A DNA stretch of 64,000 nucleotides from Dryocola boscaweniae (GTDB lineage: Bacteria; Pseudomonadota; Gammaproteobacteria; Enterobacterales; Enterobacteriaceae): the NCBI RefSeq assembly GCF_025215095.1, contig NZ_JALHAP010000080.1, forward strand, positions 124,001-188,000, given 5' to 3'. The position numbers and the translations under genes are program-made. Positions 1-8,035 of this stretch are shown piece after piece. The notes under the pieces were generated by a model that searched no databases, had not been told where the DNA came from, and saw only the letters and a program-made list of their open reading frames with translations. Position 1 is the stretch's first letter. Every line of letters begins with the position of its first letter.

Positions 1-1
1 G

Positions 2-328
2 GCTGTGGCAGTGCTGCTGCTGGCAGGGTGCAGTACCAGCAACGAGCTGAGCGCTGCCGGGCAGAGCGTTCGTTTTGTTGAAGAGAAGCCGGCCAGCAAC
101 TGCCAACTGTTAGGCAGCGCTACGGGTGAGCAAAGCAATTGGTTATCCGGGCAGCATGGCGATGAAGGCGGCTCTATGCGCGGCGCGGCAAATGCTCTGC
201 GTAATAATGCAGCGGCTATGGGCGGCAACGTGATTTATGGCGTCAGCAGCCCAAGCCAGAACCTGCTGTCAAGCTTTGCGCCGACCGCCAGCAAAATGAC
301 CGGCCAGGTTTATAAGTGCCCGAACTGA
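2..328 (+). CDS. yjeI: YjeI-like DUF4156 lipoprotein, 5' end missing
   Basis: The reading frame is open from the first complete codon of the window and ends with TGA at 326-328, so the true start lies upstream and the N-terminal signal region is cut. What remains begins with a hydrophobic stretch and a lipobox (LLLAGC), then a serine/asparagine-rich linker, consistent with an outer-membrane lipoprotein. The rest, including SAAGQSVR, NWLSGQHGDEGGSMRGAAN, AMGGNVIYG and the C-terminal GQVYKCPN, matches my recollection of E. coli YjeI (DUF4156, about 117 residues). Its function is unknown. In E. coli the gene follows groEL, and the adjoining yjeJ of K-12 is absent here, so epmB comes next. Confidence 0.85.
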   Translation, partial: AVAVLLLAGCSTSNELSAAGQSVRFVEEKPASNCQLLGSATGEQSNWLSGQHGDEGGSMRGAANALRNNAAAMGGNVIYGVSSPSQNLLSSFAPTASKMTGQVYKCPN

Positions 329-341
329 TTTAGTGATTTGC

Positions 342-452
342 GGCGGGTGGCGCAAAGCTTACCCGCCCTACGTTCGAAACTATGGAGGGGAGCTTTGCTC
401 ACCCAACCAACGCTTAAATGTGTAGGGTGGATAAGCACCAGCGCCATCCACC
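342..452. repeat. Inverted pair of REP-like palindromes (BIME)
   Basis: Two palindromes face each other in the gap between the yjeI stop and the convergent epmB stop. The first (342-372) has arms GGCGGGT/ACCCGCC and ends in CTACG. The second (422-452) starts GTAGGGTGGATAAGC and closes with GCCATCCACC. Read on the opposite strand, the first copy has the same form (GTAGGGCGGGTAAGC and so on). The same unit recurs at 9018-9098, 48285-48359, 53989-54015 and 62756-62847, always between genes, which is typical of REP/BIME elements. Confidence 0.8.
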
Positions 453-460
453 GGTTTTTC

Positions 461-1489
461 TTATGACTGCCGTAGCTGCAAATCCAGCGGCGTTTTACTC
501 GGCTCGCCGCCAATTTCACGGGCAAGTTTCGGCACCATATAGCCGGAAACCAGCGTCAGCAACTCGCGCATAATCTTCCTCGCTTCATCGTCGCTTACCA
601 TGAAATGTGCCGCTCCCTGTACTTTGTCCAGCACATGCAGGTAATAAGGCATCACGCCTGCATCAAACAGCGCGTTGCTTAGCTGCGCAAGCGTATGCGC
701 ATTGTCATTAACGCCGCGCAGCAGCACGCTCTGGTTGAGCAGCGTAACGCCCGCCTGACGCAGGCTCTTCATGGCCGCTCTGAATTCGTCGCCAATCTCT
801 TGCGCATGATTGATATGGTTAACCAGCAAAACCTGCAAACGCGAGCGCGCTATACGGCCAGCAAGCGTATCGGTGATACGCGCCGGGATAACAATCGGCA
901 GGCGGCTATGAATGCGCAGACGTTTAATATGCGGGATAGCTTCCAGCTCGTTCAGCAGCCAGTCCAGCTCATGGTCTTTCGCCATTAAAGGATCGCCGCC
1001 GGAGAAAATAATTTCGTCAAGCTCGGGATGTTCGCTGATATAAGCGAGCGCGGCCTGCCAGTTACGCTTGTTGCCCTGATTATCGGCGTAGGGAAAATGG
1101 CGGCGGAAGCAATAGCGGCAGTTTACGGCGCAGCCGCCTTTTACCAGCAGCAGGGCGCGATTGCGGTATTTGTGCAGTAAACCCGGCACCACGCTGTGCT
1201 GTTCTTCCAGCGGGTCGGTGCTAAAACCCGGTGCTGCGATGAATTCCTGTCTGGCCGTCAAAACCTGGCGTAACAACGGGTCGTTCGGATTGCCTTTTTC
1301 CATGCGGGCAACGAACGCTCGCGGAACGCGCAGGGCAAAAAGTCGGCGCGCATCACGGCCTGCCAACAATTCTTCATCAGCATCTATGTTTAAAATATGC
1401 AGCAGTTCGTCGGGATCGGTTATAACATCGGCAAGTTGCGTTAACCAATCTTCTCTGCGGGGGGGATTTAGGGTTACAATGTGTGCCAT
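461..1489 (-). CDS. epmB: EF-P (R)-beta-lysine pathway: L-lysine 2,3-aminomutase EpmB
   Basis: A 342-residue radical SAM enzyme that converts (S)-alpha-lysine to (R)-beta-lysine, the substrate EpmA attaches to elongation factor P. The radical SAM cluster motif CxxxCxxC is at Cys120, Cys124 and Cys127 ([13 protein letters not shown]), followed by the FSGGDPL glycine-rich SAM-binding loop. The C-terminal part ([26 protein letters not shown]) matches the lysine 2,3-aminomutase family, and the length equals the E. coli protein. The ATG at 1489 is 40 bases from the divergent efp start, so the two genes share one short promoter region. Modification enzyme and target are thus side by side, while the ligase epmA lies 6 kb away beyond frd. 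Confidence 0.96.
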   Translation of the reverse strand: MAHIVTLNPPRREDWLTQLADVITDPDELLHILNIDADEELLAGRDARRLFALRVPRAFVARMEKGNPNDPLLRQVLTARQEFIAAPGFSTDPLEEQHSVVPGLLHKYRNRALLLVKGGCAVNCRYCFRRHFPYADNQGNKRNWQAALAYISEHPELDEIIFSGGDPLMAKDHELDWLLNELEAIPHIKRLRIHSRLPIVIPARITDTLAGRIARSRLQVLLVNHINHAQEIGDEFRAAMKSLRQAGVTLLNQSVLLRGVNDNAHTLAQLSNALFDAGVMPYYLHVLDKVQGAAHFMVSDDEARKIMRELLTLVSGYMVPKLAREIGGEPSKTPLDLQLRQS

Positions 1490-1529
1490 TTTTTGGCTAA
1501 GCTACCAATTAACAATTTCAGAGGGCCTT

Positions 1530-2096
1530 ATGGCGACTTATTCTAGCAACGATTTCCGTGCCGGTCTTAAAATCATGTTCGAAGGCGAGCCTTACGCAGT
1601 CGAATCCAGCGAGTTTGTGAAACCAGGTAAAGGCCAGGCCTTTGCTCGCGTTAAAATGCGCCGTTTGCTGACCGGCACCCGCGTTGAAAAAACCTTCAAA
1701 TCCACCGACTCCGCCGAAGGCGCAGACGTTATCGATATGAACCTGACTTACCTGTACAACGACGGTGAGTTCTACCACTTCATGAATAACGAAACCTTCG
1801 AGCAGTTGGCTGCTGACGAAAAAGCGATTGGTGATAACGCTAAATGGCTGCTCGACCAGGCTGAATGTATCGTTACCCTGTGGAACGGTCGTCCAATCCA
1901 GGTGACTCCACCGAACTTCGTGGAACTGGAAATTGTTGAAACCGATCCTGGCCTGAAAGGCGATACCGCAGGTACCGGCGGTAAACCCGCTACGCTGTCT
2001 ACCGGCGCGGTGGTTAAAGTTCCATTGTTCGTACAGATTGGCGAAGTGATCAAAGTTGATACTCGCTCTGGTGAATACGTTTCTCGCGTTAAGTAA
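1530..2096 (+). CDS. efp: Translation elongation factor P
   Basis: EF-P (188 residues) binds stalled ribosomes between the P and E sites and relieves arrest at consecutive prolines. The start is the ATG at 1530, preceded by GAGGG; the open frame runs upstream to 1161 but that part is antisense to epmB and is not protein-like. The three-domain OB-fold protein is intact. Lys34 sits in the loop KPGKGQA and is the residue that receives beta-lysine from EpmA/EpmB. The C-terminus, [19 protein letters not shown], is the conserved family ending. Confidence 0.98.
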   Translation: MATYSSNDFRAGLKIMFEGEPYAVESSEFVKPGKGQAFARVKMRRLLTGTRVEKTFKSTDSAEGADVIDMNLTYLYNDGEFYHFMNNETFEQLAADEKAIGDNAKWLLDQAECIVTLWNGRPIQVTPPNFVELEIVETDPGLKGDTAGTGGKPATLSTGAVVKVPLFVQIGEVIKVDTRSGEYVSRVK

Positions 2097-2156
2097 AACG
2101 CGTGCGATTGCGGCGTAGTCTTTGCACTGCGCCGCCGCTTGTTGAGGGCAGGGAAG

Positions 2157-2291
2157 ATGAATCGACTGGCTAAGCAGCTTCTTTTTGTCGCGTGTCTGGC
2201 GACGTTCCTGAGTGGGTGCAATACAACGCGCGGTTTTGGCGAAGATCTACAGCATCTTGGCGGAGCCATCGAGCGTGCAACTAACAAATAG
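2157..2291 (+). CDS. ecnA: Entericidin A (small lipoprotein)
   Basis: A 44-residue lipoprotein. It begins MNRLAKQLL with a hydrophobic core and a lipobox (LSGC at residues 18-21), then NTTRGFGED, the entericidin signature, and an amphipathic tail (LQHLGGAIERATN). In E. coli EcnA is described as the antidote to the bacteriolytic EcnB; the two act at the outer membrane. The start ATG at 2157 is preceded by GGGAAG. It lies 60 bases after efp and about 100 bases before ecnB, as in E. coli. Confidence 0.9.
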   Translation: MNRLAKQLLFVACLATFLSGCNTTRGFGEDLQHLGGAIERATNK

Positions 2292-2357
2292 TTACCACAA
2301 CTCCTAAAAAATCTTCCATCTGCGTCAGCTTTCCATTTTTTGGCTATGCTTAAGTGG

Positions 2358-2364
2358 CTATACA
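2358..2364 (+). promoter_or_regulatory. Candidate sigma-S type -10 element of ecnB
   Basis: CTATACA, close to the CTATACT -10 preferred by sigma S, lies 31 bases upstream of the ecnB start in the short ecnA-ecnB gap, with no good -35 hexamer. E. coli ecnB is reported to be sigma-S dependent. The call rests on a single hexamer plus that precedent. Confidence 0.4.
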
Positions 2365-2394
2365 CAACCACATGGGCAAAAAAGGAAAAATGTC

Positions 2395-2541
2395 ATGCTT
2401 AAGAAAACTATTGCAGCGTTCTTTTCACTCGTGGTGCTTTCGTCGTTGCTGACGGCTTGTAATACTACGCGTGGCGTTGGTGAAGATATTCAGGATGGCG
2501 GCAACGCGATTTCTGGTGCTGCCACTAAAGCACAGAACTAA
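2395..2541 (+). CDS. ecnB: Entericidin B (small toxic lipoprotein)
   Basis: A 48-residue lipoprotein starting [22 protein letters not shown], with the lipobox cysteine at residue 22, followed by [19 protein letters not shown] and AATKAQN. This is almost identical in plan to E. coli EcnB, the bacteriolytic half of the entericidin pair. Of two near ATGs (2390 and 2395) only the second gives this protein; AAAGGAAAAA just upstream is the ribosome binding site. The paired genes share the NTTRG(F/V)GED core, showing an old duplication. Confidence 0.92.
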   Translation: MLKKTIAAFFSLVVLSSLLTACNTTRGVGEDIQDGGNAISGAATKAQN

Positions 2542-2553
2542 TCTGAACCACGG

Positions 2554-2585
2554 CGGTACGGTAATCACTGCCGTACCGTTATTAC
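2554..2585 (+). terminator. Hairpin after ecnB
   Basis: An 8-base perfect stem (CGGTACGG at 2554-2561 with CCGTACCG at 2571-2578) followed by a short TTATTA run. It lies directly after ecnB and runs into the stop codon of the convergent LuxR-type gene, so it may end both transcripts. The U tract is weak. Confidence 0.6.
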
Positions 2586-3175
2586 GCCACTTCTAATGGA
2601 TGCGCCAAAAATAAAGAAAAACGGTTATCAGCCCCTAATTTCATGCGGATATTCCGTTTGTAGGTGTAAACCGTTTTTGGACTGATTCCCATTACCTTAG
2701 CAATCATTTCGTTACTTGCCGCTTCCGTCCATAATTTTAAAACTCGCTCCTCACGTAAAGTTAACAGCGAGGCAGTATGCTGTTGCCGGTATCTGAAAGG
2801 TGGACGGCTATTTAATGTTTTCTCAATAAGAGAATTAACGTCGTGTAAAGGCAGCGACTTACTGAATATCTCTTGTGTGCCCTGCTTTTGACAATACTCT
2901 TCAATTTGCGGATGGTCTCCGCTTTGCATTACCAGCAGGCGGGTCGACTTCCCACAGGCAGAATAAATGGCTGAAAGCTGTTGTACATTATGCAATATGC
3001 TTGAAAACCCTGAGAAATCGGCAATAACCATGTTGGGCTGCCACTGCATAATTTTTTCCCGGGCGAGAAGTAAATTATCAGTTTCAGAAATACAGAATGT
3101 ATTATTTTTGTTGATTAATTGTCTCAGGCCCAGAAGACTAAAGTAACAGCGATCAACCAATAATATTTTATACAT
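2582..3175 (-). CDS. Orphan LuxR-type transcription regulator with pseudo-receiver
   Basis: A 197-residue protein with an N-terminal receiver-like domain (about 1-120) and a C-terminal LuxR-type helix-turn-helix (about 137-190: LTLREERVLKLW, then SNEMIAKVMGISPKTVYTYK and NIRMKLGADNRFSLF). The receiver looks degenerate. Asp8 is the only acidic residue of the usual pair, Asp53 sits at the phospho-acceptor position but is followed by FSGF instead of the usual MP, while Lys106 is kept. No histidine kinase gene is nearby. The layout resembles RcsB partner proteins such as BglJ or RcsA, and a role as a partner or phosphorylation-independent regulator is inference. The gene and its upstream region are AT-rich compared with neighbours and it is absent here in E. 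coli K-12, suggesting acquisition. Confidence 0.8.
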   Translation of the reverse strand: MYKILLVDRCYFSLLGLRQLINKNNTFCISETDNLLLAREKIMQWQPNMVIADFSGFSSILHNVQQLSAIYSACGKSTRLLVMQSGDHPQIEEYCQKQGTQEIFSKSLPLHDVNSLIEKTLNSRPPFRYRQQHTASLLTLREERVLKLWTEAASNEMIAKVMGISPKTVYTYKRNIRMKLGADNRFSLFLAHPLEVA

Positions 3176-3414
3176 TTTTAACGTTCACGACTTTCATTAT
3201 TACAGCCTTTCCAGGGACGCAAAGAAACGTTTTAATCATATGTATGTTTTAAGCAAATGAATTGGTGATCTACGCAACAATTCTGAGCTATTTCCAGGCT
3301 TAGCTTTTTCATGTGAAGGCGCTGGAAAGCGGGGATGCCGCCTGCCAGAGCAAAAATACCCCGGAGGCTGTTTTGTCACTTTCGCAGTGATACACTACTC
3401 TCCTTCATATCAGC
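3176..3414. other. Gene-free region upstream of the gdx riboswitch
   Basis: This part of the 300-base gap between the LuxR-type gene (leftward) and gdx (rightward) has no credible coding frame. The first 100 bases are AT-rich and probably hold the promoter of the regulator. Near 3373-3396 lie TTGTCA and TACACT, but their spacing is too short for a standard sigma-70 promoter, so the gdx promoter is not assigned. Confidence 0.5.
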
Positions 3415-3462
3415 CTTGCGGGACGGCCTGTAAGCGCTTCTTTTTCAATGGGGACGGCCCTT
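3415..3462 (+). promoter_or_regulatory. Guanidine-II (mini-ykkC) riboswitch upstream of gdx
   Basis: Two small hairpins with identical ACGG tetraloops stand in tandem just before the exporter gene: CGGG-ACGG-CCTG at 3419-3430 and GGGG-ACGG-CCCT at 3450-3461, separated by a 19-base linker. Paired stems capped by ACGR loops define the guanidine-II class, in which two loops bind guanidinium and dock. The second stem ends four bases before the Shine-Dalgarno CTGGAG, so ligand binding could expose or mask translation initiation of gdx. E. coli sugE carries the same element. Confidence 0.88.
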
Positions 3463-3475
3463 TTCTGGAGCTAAT

Positions 3476-3793
3476 GTGTCCTGGTTTATTCTTGTTATTG
3501 CGGGTCTTCTGGAAGTGGTCTGGGCCGTGGGGCTCAAATATACCCATGGTTTTAGCCGTTTATGGCCAAGCGTGATGACTATCGTGGCGATGGTGGTAAG
3601 TGTGGCGCTGCTGTCCTGGGCGATGAAAACTTTGCCAACCGGTACCGCTTATGCGGTCTGGACGGGAATCGGCGCGGTCGGTGCGGCTATAACCGGTATT
3701 GTGCTGTTAGGCGAATCCGCAAGCCCGGCCCGTCTGGCGAGCCTGGCTTTAATCGTTATCGGCATTATTGGGCTTAAACTCAGCACCCATTAA
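3476..3793 (+). CDS. gdx: Guanidinium exporter Gdx (SugE), SMR family
   Basis: A 105-residue small multidrug resistance protein with four predicted membrane helices, working as a dual-topology dimer that exchanges guanidinium for protons across the inner membrane. Glu13 in the first helix ([14 protein letters not shown]) is the substrate/proton carboxylate, and [14 protein letters not shown] and GLKLSTH are SugE-type sequences. The start is the GTG at 3476 after CTGGAG; an ATG overlapping at 3474 is in another frame. The riboswitch directly upstream confirms the guanidine role. The stop codon overlaps the end of the convergent blc by four bases. Confidence 0.96.
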   Translation: MSWFILVIAGLLEVVWAVGLKYTHGFSRLWPSVMTIVAMVVSVALLSWAMKTLPTGTAYAVWTGIGAVGAAITGIVLLGESASPARLASLALIVIGIIGLKLSTH

Positions 3794-4320
3794 CCTTTCT
3801 GTTTAATCCACAGGAGCTTCTCTACCGGGAAGCCCTGGCGGGTCGCGGTATCCAGCATCTGCTGCTTCACTTCGTTGCTGATGGTCGGCGTGCGGGAGAG
3901 TATCCACAGATAATCACGATTCGGCCCGCATACCAGCGCGTGGCGATAATCTTTATCCAGCGCAATGATGTTATAACCGCCATAGAACGGGCCGAAGAAC
4001 GAGACTTTCAAGGCCGCACGGTCTGAGGAACCGGTGAAATATGCCTTGCCGATGCTTTGCTGCCACATCTGGCGATCGGAATTAAACCCGCGATTCACTA
4101 CCCGCAGACCTCCGTCATCCATCAGGCTATAGGTTGCCGTGACCTGTTCCAGGCCACGCTCAAAGCTATGGTCGAAACGGGCGATTTCGTACCATTGCCC
4201 AAGGTAGCGTTTAGCGTCGAAATTGTTCACCACCGTCACGTTCGGCGGCGGGGTAGGGGAACTACAGGCAACAACCAAAAACGCCACTGTTACAGCGGAA
4301 ACAATCGGCCAGATGCGCAT
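3790..4320 (-). CDS. blc: Outer-membrane lipocalin Blc
   Basis: A 176-residue bacterial lipocalin. Signal peptide [19 protein letters not shown] places the lipidated cysteine at residue 19; the first lipocalin motif [16 protein letters not shown] and the later [26 protein letters not shown] follow. The family binds fatty acids or lysophospholipids at the outer membrane and is induced under stress in E. coli. In E. coli ampC lies between blc and frdD; here the frd terminator follows directly upstream, so the beta-lactamase gene is missing. Confidence 0.95.
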   Translation of the reverse strand: MRIWPIVSAVTVAFLVVACSSPTPPPNVTVVNNFDAKRYLGQWYEIARFDHSFERGLEQVTATYSLMDDGGLRVVNRGFNSDRQMWQQSIGKAYFTGSSDRAALKVSFFGPFYGGYNIIALDKDYRHALVCGPNRDYLWILSRTPTISNEVKQQMLDTATRQGFPVEKLLWIKQKG

Positions 4321-4362
4321 AGCTTTTTCCTTATCAGCTTTTTGCTAAGTGTAGATTGCGGC

Positions 4363-4395
4363 AAAAAAAATGCCTGCTCAGCGGCAGGCATTTTT
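4363..4395 (-). terminator. Rho-independent terminator of the frd operon
   Basis: A 9-base stem (AATGCCTGC at 4369-4377 pairing with GCAGGCATT at 4384-4392, loop 4378-4383) is followed, in the leftward direction, by eight U residues (the A run 4363-4370). It lies 20 bases past frdD. In E. coli the equivalent hairpin doubles as the ampC attenuator; here there is no ampC beyond it. Confidence 0.9.
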
Positions 4396-4411
4396 AGACG
4401 GAAGCGGGTAT

Positions 4412-4771
4412 TTAAAGGGTGATCACCCCGATAAATGTTACTACAGTCAAAATTGCCGCAAGTCCATAGAATATCCATTTACCGGAAGGCACATGAATTT
4501 TCAGGTCGTGCATGGCGTGGTGAATACGGTGCAGGCCACACCACAGCGGCAGTACAATCATCAGAAAGATGAACAGGCGGCCAATCAAGCTGTGGGCGAA
4601 GGCATAAACGCGGTCATAGCCCAGCGCGTCGCCGGGGAACAGGCCGAGCGGCAGCATAATACCCACCAGCAGCACGATAACCGGCGCGATAATCGCGCCC
4701 CACATGCCGCCTGCGCCGAACAGGCCCCAGAAAACCGGCTCGTCGGAGCGTTTCGGATTGGGATTGATCAT
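4412..4771 (-). CDS. frdD: Fumarate reductase membrane anchor subunit FrdD
   Basis: A 119-residue membrane anchor with three hydrophobic segments ([59 protein letters not shown]). With FrdC it holds FrdAB to the inner membrane and binds menaquinol. [12 protein letters not shown] is conserved in the family. The ATG at 4771 follows AGGAGG and lies 10 bases after the frdC stop; the frame extends to 4822 but that would overlap frdC. Last gene of the frdABCD operon. Confidence 0.96.
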   Translation of the reverse strand: MINPNPKRSDEPVFWGLFGAGGMWGAIIAPVIVLLVGIMLPLGLFPGDALGYDRVYAFAHSLIGRLFIFLMIVLPLWCGLHRIHHAMHDLKIHVPSGKWIFYGLAAILTVVTFIGVITL

Positions 4772-4781
4772 AACGTCCTCC

Positions 4782-5177
4782 TTACCAGAACAGTGCAATA
4801 AACAAAATGACGACCGTGGCAACCGCAGTTACCGCCCACAGCCCTTTAATCACCGGCTCTGGTCCCATTTTGTCATCTTTAATAATGATGTTGGCGGCCT
4901 TCGGCGCCAGCTCAAACCAGGTTTTGGTGTGCAGCAAAGCGGCAGCCAGGGTGATCGCATTAAGGATCACGACAATCGGGTTGCGCAGGAAACTGACAAA
5001 GCTCTCCCAGCTTTCCGGGCCATTTTTCAGGGCAAACAGACCGCAGATCAGCAGGATGCTGAACCAGACGGTCGGCACCGAGGTTCCTTCACGCAGCATA
5101 TAAAAACGGTAGAAGCCCAGTTTTTGCCACCAGTTAGGCGCCATGGGGCGAACATACGGCTTACGTTTCGTGGTCAT
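4782..5177 (-). CDS. frdC: Fumarate reductase membrane anchor subunit FrdC
   Basis: A 131-residue integral membrane subunit, the same length as in E. coli. It begins [32 protein letters not shown], then has three membrane helices ending in [17 protein letters not shown]. Glu29 in MLREGTSVP is at the conserved position implicated in quinone chemistry. It partners FrdD to anchor the catalytic FrdAB dimer and pass electrons from menaquinol during anaerobic fumarate respiration. The gene sits 10 bases after frdB, in the usual operon order. Confidence 0.97.
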   Translation of the reverse strand: MTTKRKPYVRPMAPNWWQKLGFYRFYMLREGTSVPTVWFSILLICGLFALKNGPESWESFVSFLRNPIVVILNAITLAAALLHTKTWFELAPKAANIIIKDDKMGPEPVIKGLWAVTAVATVVILFIALFW

Positions 5178-5187
5178 TGTGCACTCC

Positions 5188-5925
5188 TTAGCGTGGTTTC
5201 AGGGTGGCTATCAAAAAGTCTTTCGAGCTTTCGACTTTGCCCTGCTGGATGGCGGCTGCCGGATCGACATGCTTCGGACAAACTTCCGAGCAGTAGCCCA
5301 CAAAGGTACAGGTCCAGACGCCGTTCTGGCCGTTTAGCTGCGCCATTCGCTGCTTTTTGCCGTGGTCGCGGTTATCCAGGTTATAACGGTGCGCAAGCGT
5401 GATCGCCGCCGGGCCGATAAACTCCGGGTTAAGCCCGAACTGCGGGCAGGCGGCATAACACAGGCCACAGTTGATGCAGCCGGAAAACTGATGGTATTTG
5501 GCCATCTGCGCGGGCGTCTGAACGTTTGGCCCCTGATCCGGCGTACGCGGGTTACCGATGATGTACGGCTTAATCGCTTCCAGGCTTTCGATAAAGTGGG
5601 TCATATCGACCACCAGGTCGCGCTCGATTGGGAAGTTCGCCAGCGCTTCGACCTTCATGCCTTGCGTGTATTCACGCAGGAAGGTTTTACAGGCCAGCTT
5701 CGGCACGCGGTTGACCATCATGCCGCAGGAGCCGCAAATCGCCATGCGGCATGACCAGCGGTAGCTGAGGTCCGGCGCCAGGTTGTCCTTGATGTAACCC
5801 AACGCATCCAGCAGCGAGGTTTGTTCATCATAAGGCACTTCGTAGATTGCGCTGTGCGGCTCGCTGTCCGTTTCCGGGTTATAGCGCACCACTTCAATCT
5901 TCAGGGTCTTCATCACATCAGCCAT
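5188..5925 (-). CDS. frdB: Fumarate reductase iron-sulfur subunit FrdB
   Basis: A 245-residue electron-transfer subunit linking membrane quinol to the FrdA flavin. The N-terminal ferredoxin domain carries the [2Fe-2S] ligands Cys59, Cys64, Cys67 and Cys79 ([16 protein letters not shown]). The C-terminal domain carries CxxCxxCxxxCP at 150-160 and a second group at 206-216 ([14 protein letters not shown]) for the 3Fe-4S and 4Fe-4S centres. The ATG at 5925 ([18 protein letters not shown]) matches the family start and overlaps the frdA stop by eight bases; an upstream extension to 5964 adds a basic peptide and is rejected. Confidence 0.97.
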   Translation of the reverse strand: MADVMKTLKIEVVRYNPETDSEPHSAIYEVPYDEQTSLLDALGYIKDNLAPDLSYRWSCRMAICGSCGMMVNRVPKLACKTFLREYTQGMKVEALANFPIERDLVVDMTHFIESLEAIKPYIIGNPRTPDQGPNVQTPAQMAKYHQFSGCINCGLCYAACPQFGLNPEFIGPAAITLAHRYNLDNRDHGKKQRMAQLNGQNGVWTCTFVGYCSEVCPKHVDPAAAIQQGKVESSKDFLIATLKPR

Positions 5926-7708
5926 TCGTCGCCTCCTTCTTGTCGGCCGCTTCTGCTTCCGCACCGTAGACGCGTTTTGCCGGTGGCAGGGTGGTGATTT
6001 TCACGTCGCTGTAATCCAGACGCGTAGTGCCGTCCGCATCACGGAAGGCAAGGGTATGTTTCAGGAAATTGACGTCATCACGTTCGGTGCAGCCTTCGTC
6101 CAGGCGCTGGTGCGCCCCGCGGGACTCTTTACGCGCCATCGCCGAATGCGCCATGCATTCCGCCACGTTCAGCCCGTGACCCAGCTCAATGGTGTAAAGC
6201 AGGTCGGTATTGAACACGCTGGAGGTGTCGGTGATGCGCACGCGCTTAAAGCGTTCCTGCAGTTCCGCCAGCTTATCGATAGTCTTCTGCATCAGTTCCG
6301 TCGTGCGGTAGATCCCGCAGCCTTCTTCCATGGAAAGGCCCATTTCGTCGCGGATCTTCGACCAGCTTTCGTTACCTTCCTGATTGACTAGCTGCTTAAG
6401 GCGGCTTTCTACGTCGGTTGCCTGGGCGCTCAGCGCCGCGTCGTTAGCTGGCCGTGCTTCATTGGCTCTTTGCATTGCCTGCTCGCCCGCCAGGCGGCCA
6501 AAGACCACCAGTTCCGCCAGCGAGTTGGAGCCTAAACGGTTAGCGCCGTGCAGCCCCACGGAGGAGCATTCGCCCACCGCGAATAGCCCTTTGATGCGGG
6601 TTTCGCATTGGGTGTCGGTTTCGATGCCGCCCATGGTGTAGTGCGCCGTAGGACGCACAGGAATCGGTTCTTTCACCGGATCGACGCCCACGTAGGCTTT
6701 GGCAAGCTCACAAATAAACGGCAGTCGTTCGAGGAGTTTTTTCTCGCCAAGATGGCGCAAATCGAGGTAAACCACATCGCCACGCGGCCCGGGAACGGTG
6801 CGGCCTGCGCGCCATTCATGCCAGAAAGCCTGGGATACTTTGTCGCGCGGCCCCAGCTCCATATATTTGTTCTTCGGCTCGCCCAGCGGCGTTTCCGGCC
6901 CCATGCCGTAATCCTGCAGGTAGCGATAGCCATCTTTGTTCACCAGAATACCGCCTTCACCGCGACAGCCTTCCGTCATCAGAATGCCGGAACCCGGCAG
7001 GCCGGTTGGGTGATACTGAACAAATTCCATATCGCGCAGCGGTACGCCGTGGCTTAGCGCCATGCCCATACCGTCGCCGGTAACAATGCCGCCGTTGGTG
7101 TTGTAGCGATAAACGCGTCCTGCGCCGCCGGTCGCCATCACGACTGCGTTAGCACGAATTTGCACAAGCGTGCCTTCCATCATGTTCATGGCAACCAGAC
7201 CGCGGGCCTGGCCGTCGTCCACCAGGATGTCGAGGACAAAATGCTCATCGAAACGCTGAATTTGAGGGAACTGTAATGAGGTCTGGAACAGGGTGTGGAG
7301 CATGTGGAAGCCGGTTTTGTCTGCGGCAAACCAGGTGCGCTCGATTTTCATCCCCCCAAAGCGACGCACGTTGACCGAACCGTCCGGGCGACGGCTCCAC
7401 GGGCAACCCCATTGCTCAAGCTGGGTCATTTCAGTGGGGCAGTGGTGAACGAAGTAATCCACCACATCCTGCTCGCACAGCCAGTCGCCGCCGGCAACGG
7501 TATCGTGAAAATGGTATTCAAAACTGTCGTGATCCTGCGCGACGGCAGCGGAACCACCTTCAGCGGCCACGGTGTGGCTACGCATAGGATAGACTTTGGA
7601 AATCAGAGCGATTTTAGCCTGTGGATTGGCCTGAGCTGCCGCAATGGCCGCTCGTAAGCCCGCTCCGCCAGCGCCAATGATGGCGAGATCGGCTTGAAAT
7701 ATTTGCAC
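5918..7708 (-). CDS. frdA: Fumarate reductase flavoprotein subunit FrdA
   Basis: A 596-residue catalytic subunit that reduces fumarate to succinate in anaerobic respiration. The dinucleotide-binding motif [12 protein letters not shown] is at 10-21, and His45 in SHTVAAEGG is the covalent FAD attachment site. The active-site region [18 protein letters not shown] and the fumarate-binding HYTMGGIET all follow, then [15 protein letters not shown]. It is first in frdABCD and overlaps frdB by eight bases. The tail (ADKKEATNG) is slightly shorter than in E. coli. Confidence 0.98.
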   Translation of the reverse strand: MQIFQADLAIIGAGGAGLRAAIAAAQANPQAKIALISKVYPMRSHTVAAEGGSAAVAQDHDSFEYHFHDTVAGGDWLCEQDVVDYFVHHCPTEMTQLEQWGCPWSRRPDGSVNVRRFGGMKIERTWFAADKTGFHMLHTLFQTSLQFPQIQRFDEHFVLDILVDDGQARGLVAMNMMEGTLVQIRANAVVMATGGAGRVYRYNTNGGIVTGDGMGMALSHGVPLRDMEFVQYHPTGLPGSGILMTEGCRGEGGILVNKDGYRYLQDYGMGPETPLGEPKNKYMELGPRDKVSQAFWHEWRAGRTVPGPRGDVVYLDLRHLGEKKLLERLPFICELAKAYVGVDPVKEPIPVRPTAHYTMGGIETDTQCETRIKGLFAVGECSSVGLHGANRLGSNSLAELVVFGRLAGEQAMQRANEARPANDAALSAQATDVESRLKQLVNQEGNESWSKIRDEMGLSMEEGCGIYRTTELMQKTIDKLAELQERFKRVRITDTSSVFNTDLLYTIELGHGLNVAECMAHSAMARKESRGAHQRLDEGCTERDDVNFLKHTLAFRDADGTTRLDYSDVKITTLPPAKRVYGAEAEAADKKEATNG

Positions 7709-7819
7709 GACATTCCTCCAGTTTTTAGTTATTTCGCAATGCCATTGTTACCAAAGGTAGTCCACTTAAACGCCAGGGGCTATTGCGAAAGGTTTTCCCT
7801 GCTCCTTTGTAGGTAGAGG

Positions 7820-7861
7820 ATTATAACCGGAGGGATTTTAAGGAAATTTGACTTGTTCGAT
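7820..7861 (-). promoter_or_regulatory. Candidate frd promoter with FNR-like site
   Basis: On the minus strand TATAAT (complement of 7820-7825) forms an exact -10, giving an expected transcript start near 7813. A partial FNR-like sequence spans 7848-7861 (TTGAC, four bases, TCGAT read on the plus strand), with one good half-site and one poor. Its centre falls about 41 bases before the inferred start, the class II activator position, and E. coli frd is FNR-activated. The operator match is weak, so spacing is the stronger evidence. Confidence 0.45.
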
Positions 7862-8035
7862 TTTTTTGCTGTTCTGTGCAGCAATTAATTACCTGGAGTA
7901 ATGATTCACGTCACGGAATTACTCTCGTTTATGCGAAAAGTATTAACATTCTCTCCCCTTTTGCTGCGCAAAATTTGTCTCCCTTGGGCGATGCGAGTAG
8001 ACTTCCTCGCCTTGTTTGACTACGGAGATTAACTC

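Noticed and set aside
1161..1529. Upstream in-frame extension of efp
   Set aside because: It is antisense to epmB, has no family similarity, and the ATG at 1530 with GAGGG gives the exact EF-P N-terminus.
2097..2156. GC-rich dyad after efp as a terminator
   Set aside because: The GCGGCG/CGCCGC pairing has a long loop and no U tract; too weak to call.
1772..2371. 199-residue leftward frame across efp, ecnA and the gap before ecnB
   Set aside because: Antisense to two recognised genes, low-complexity composition, no start signals.
3387..3575. 62-residue open frame over the riboswitch and gdx start
   Set aside because: It overlaps the structured leader and gdx in another frame, without a binding site or family signal.
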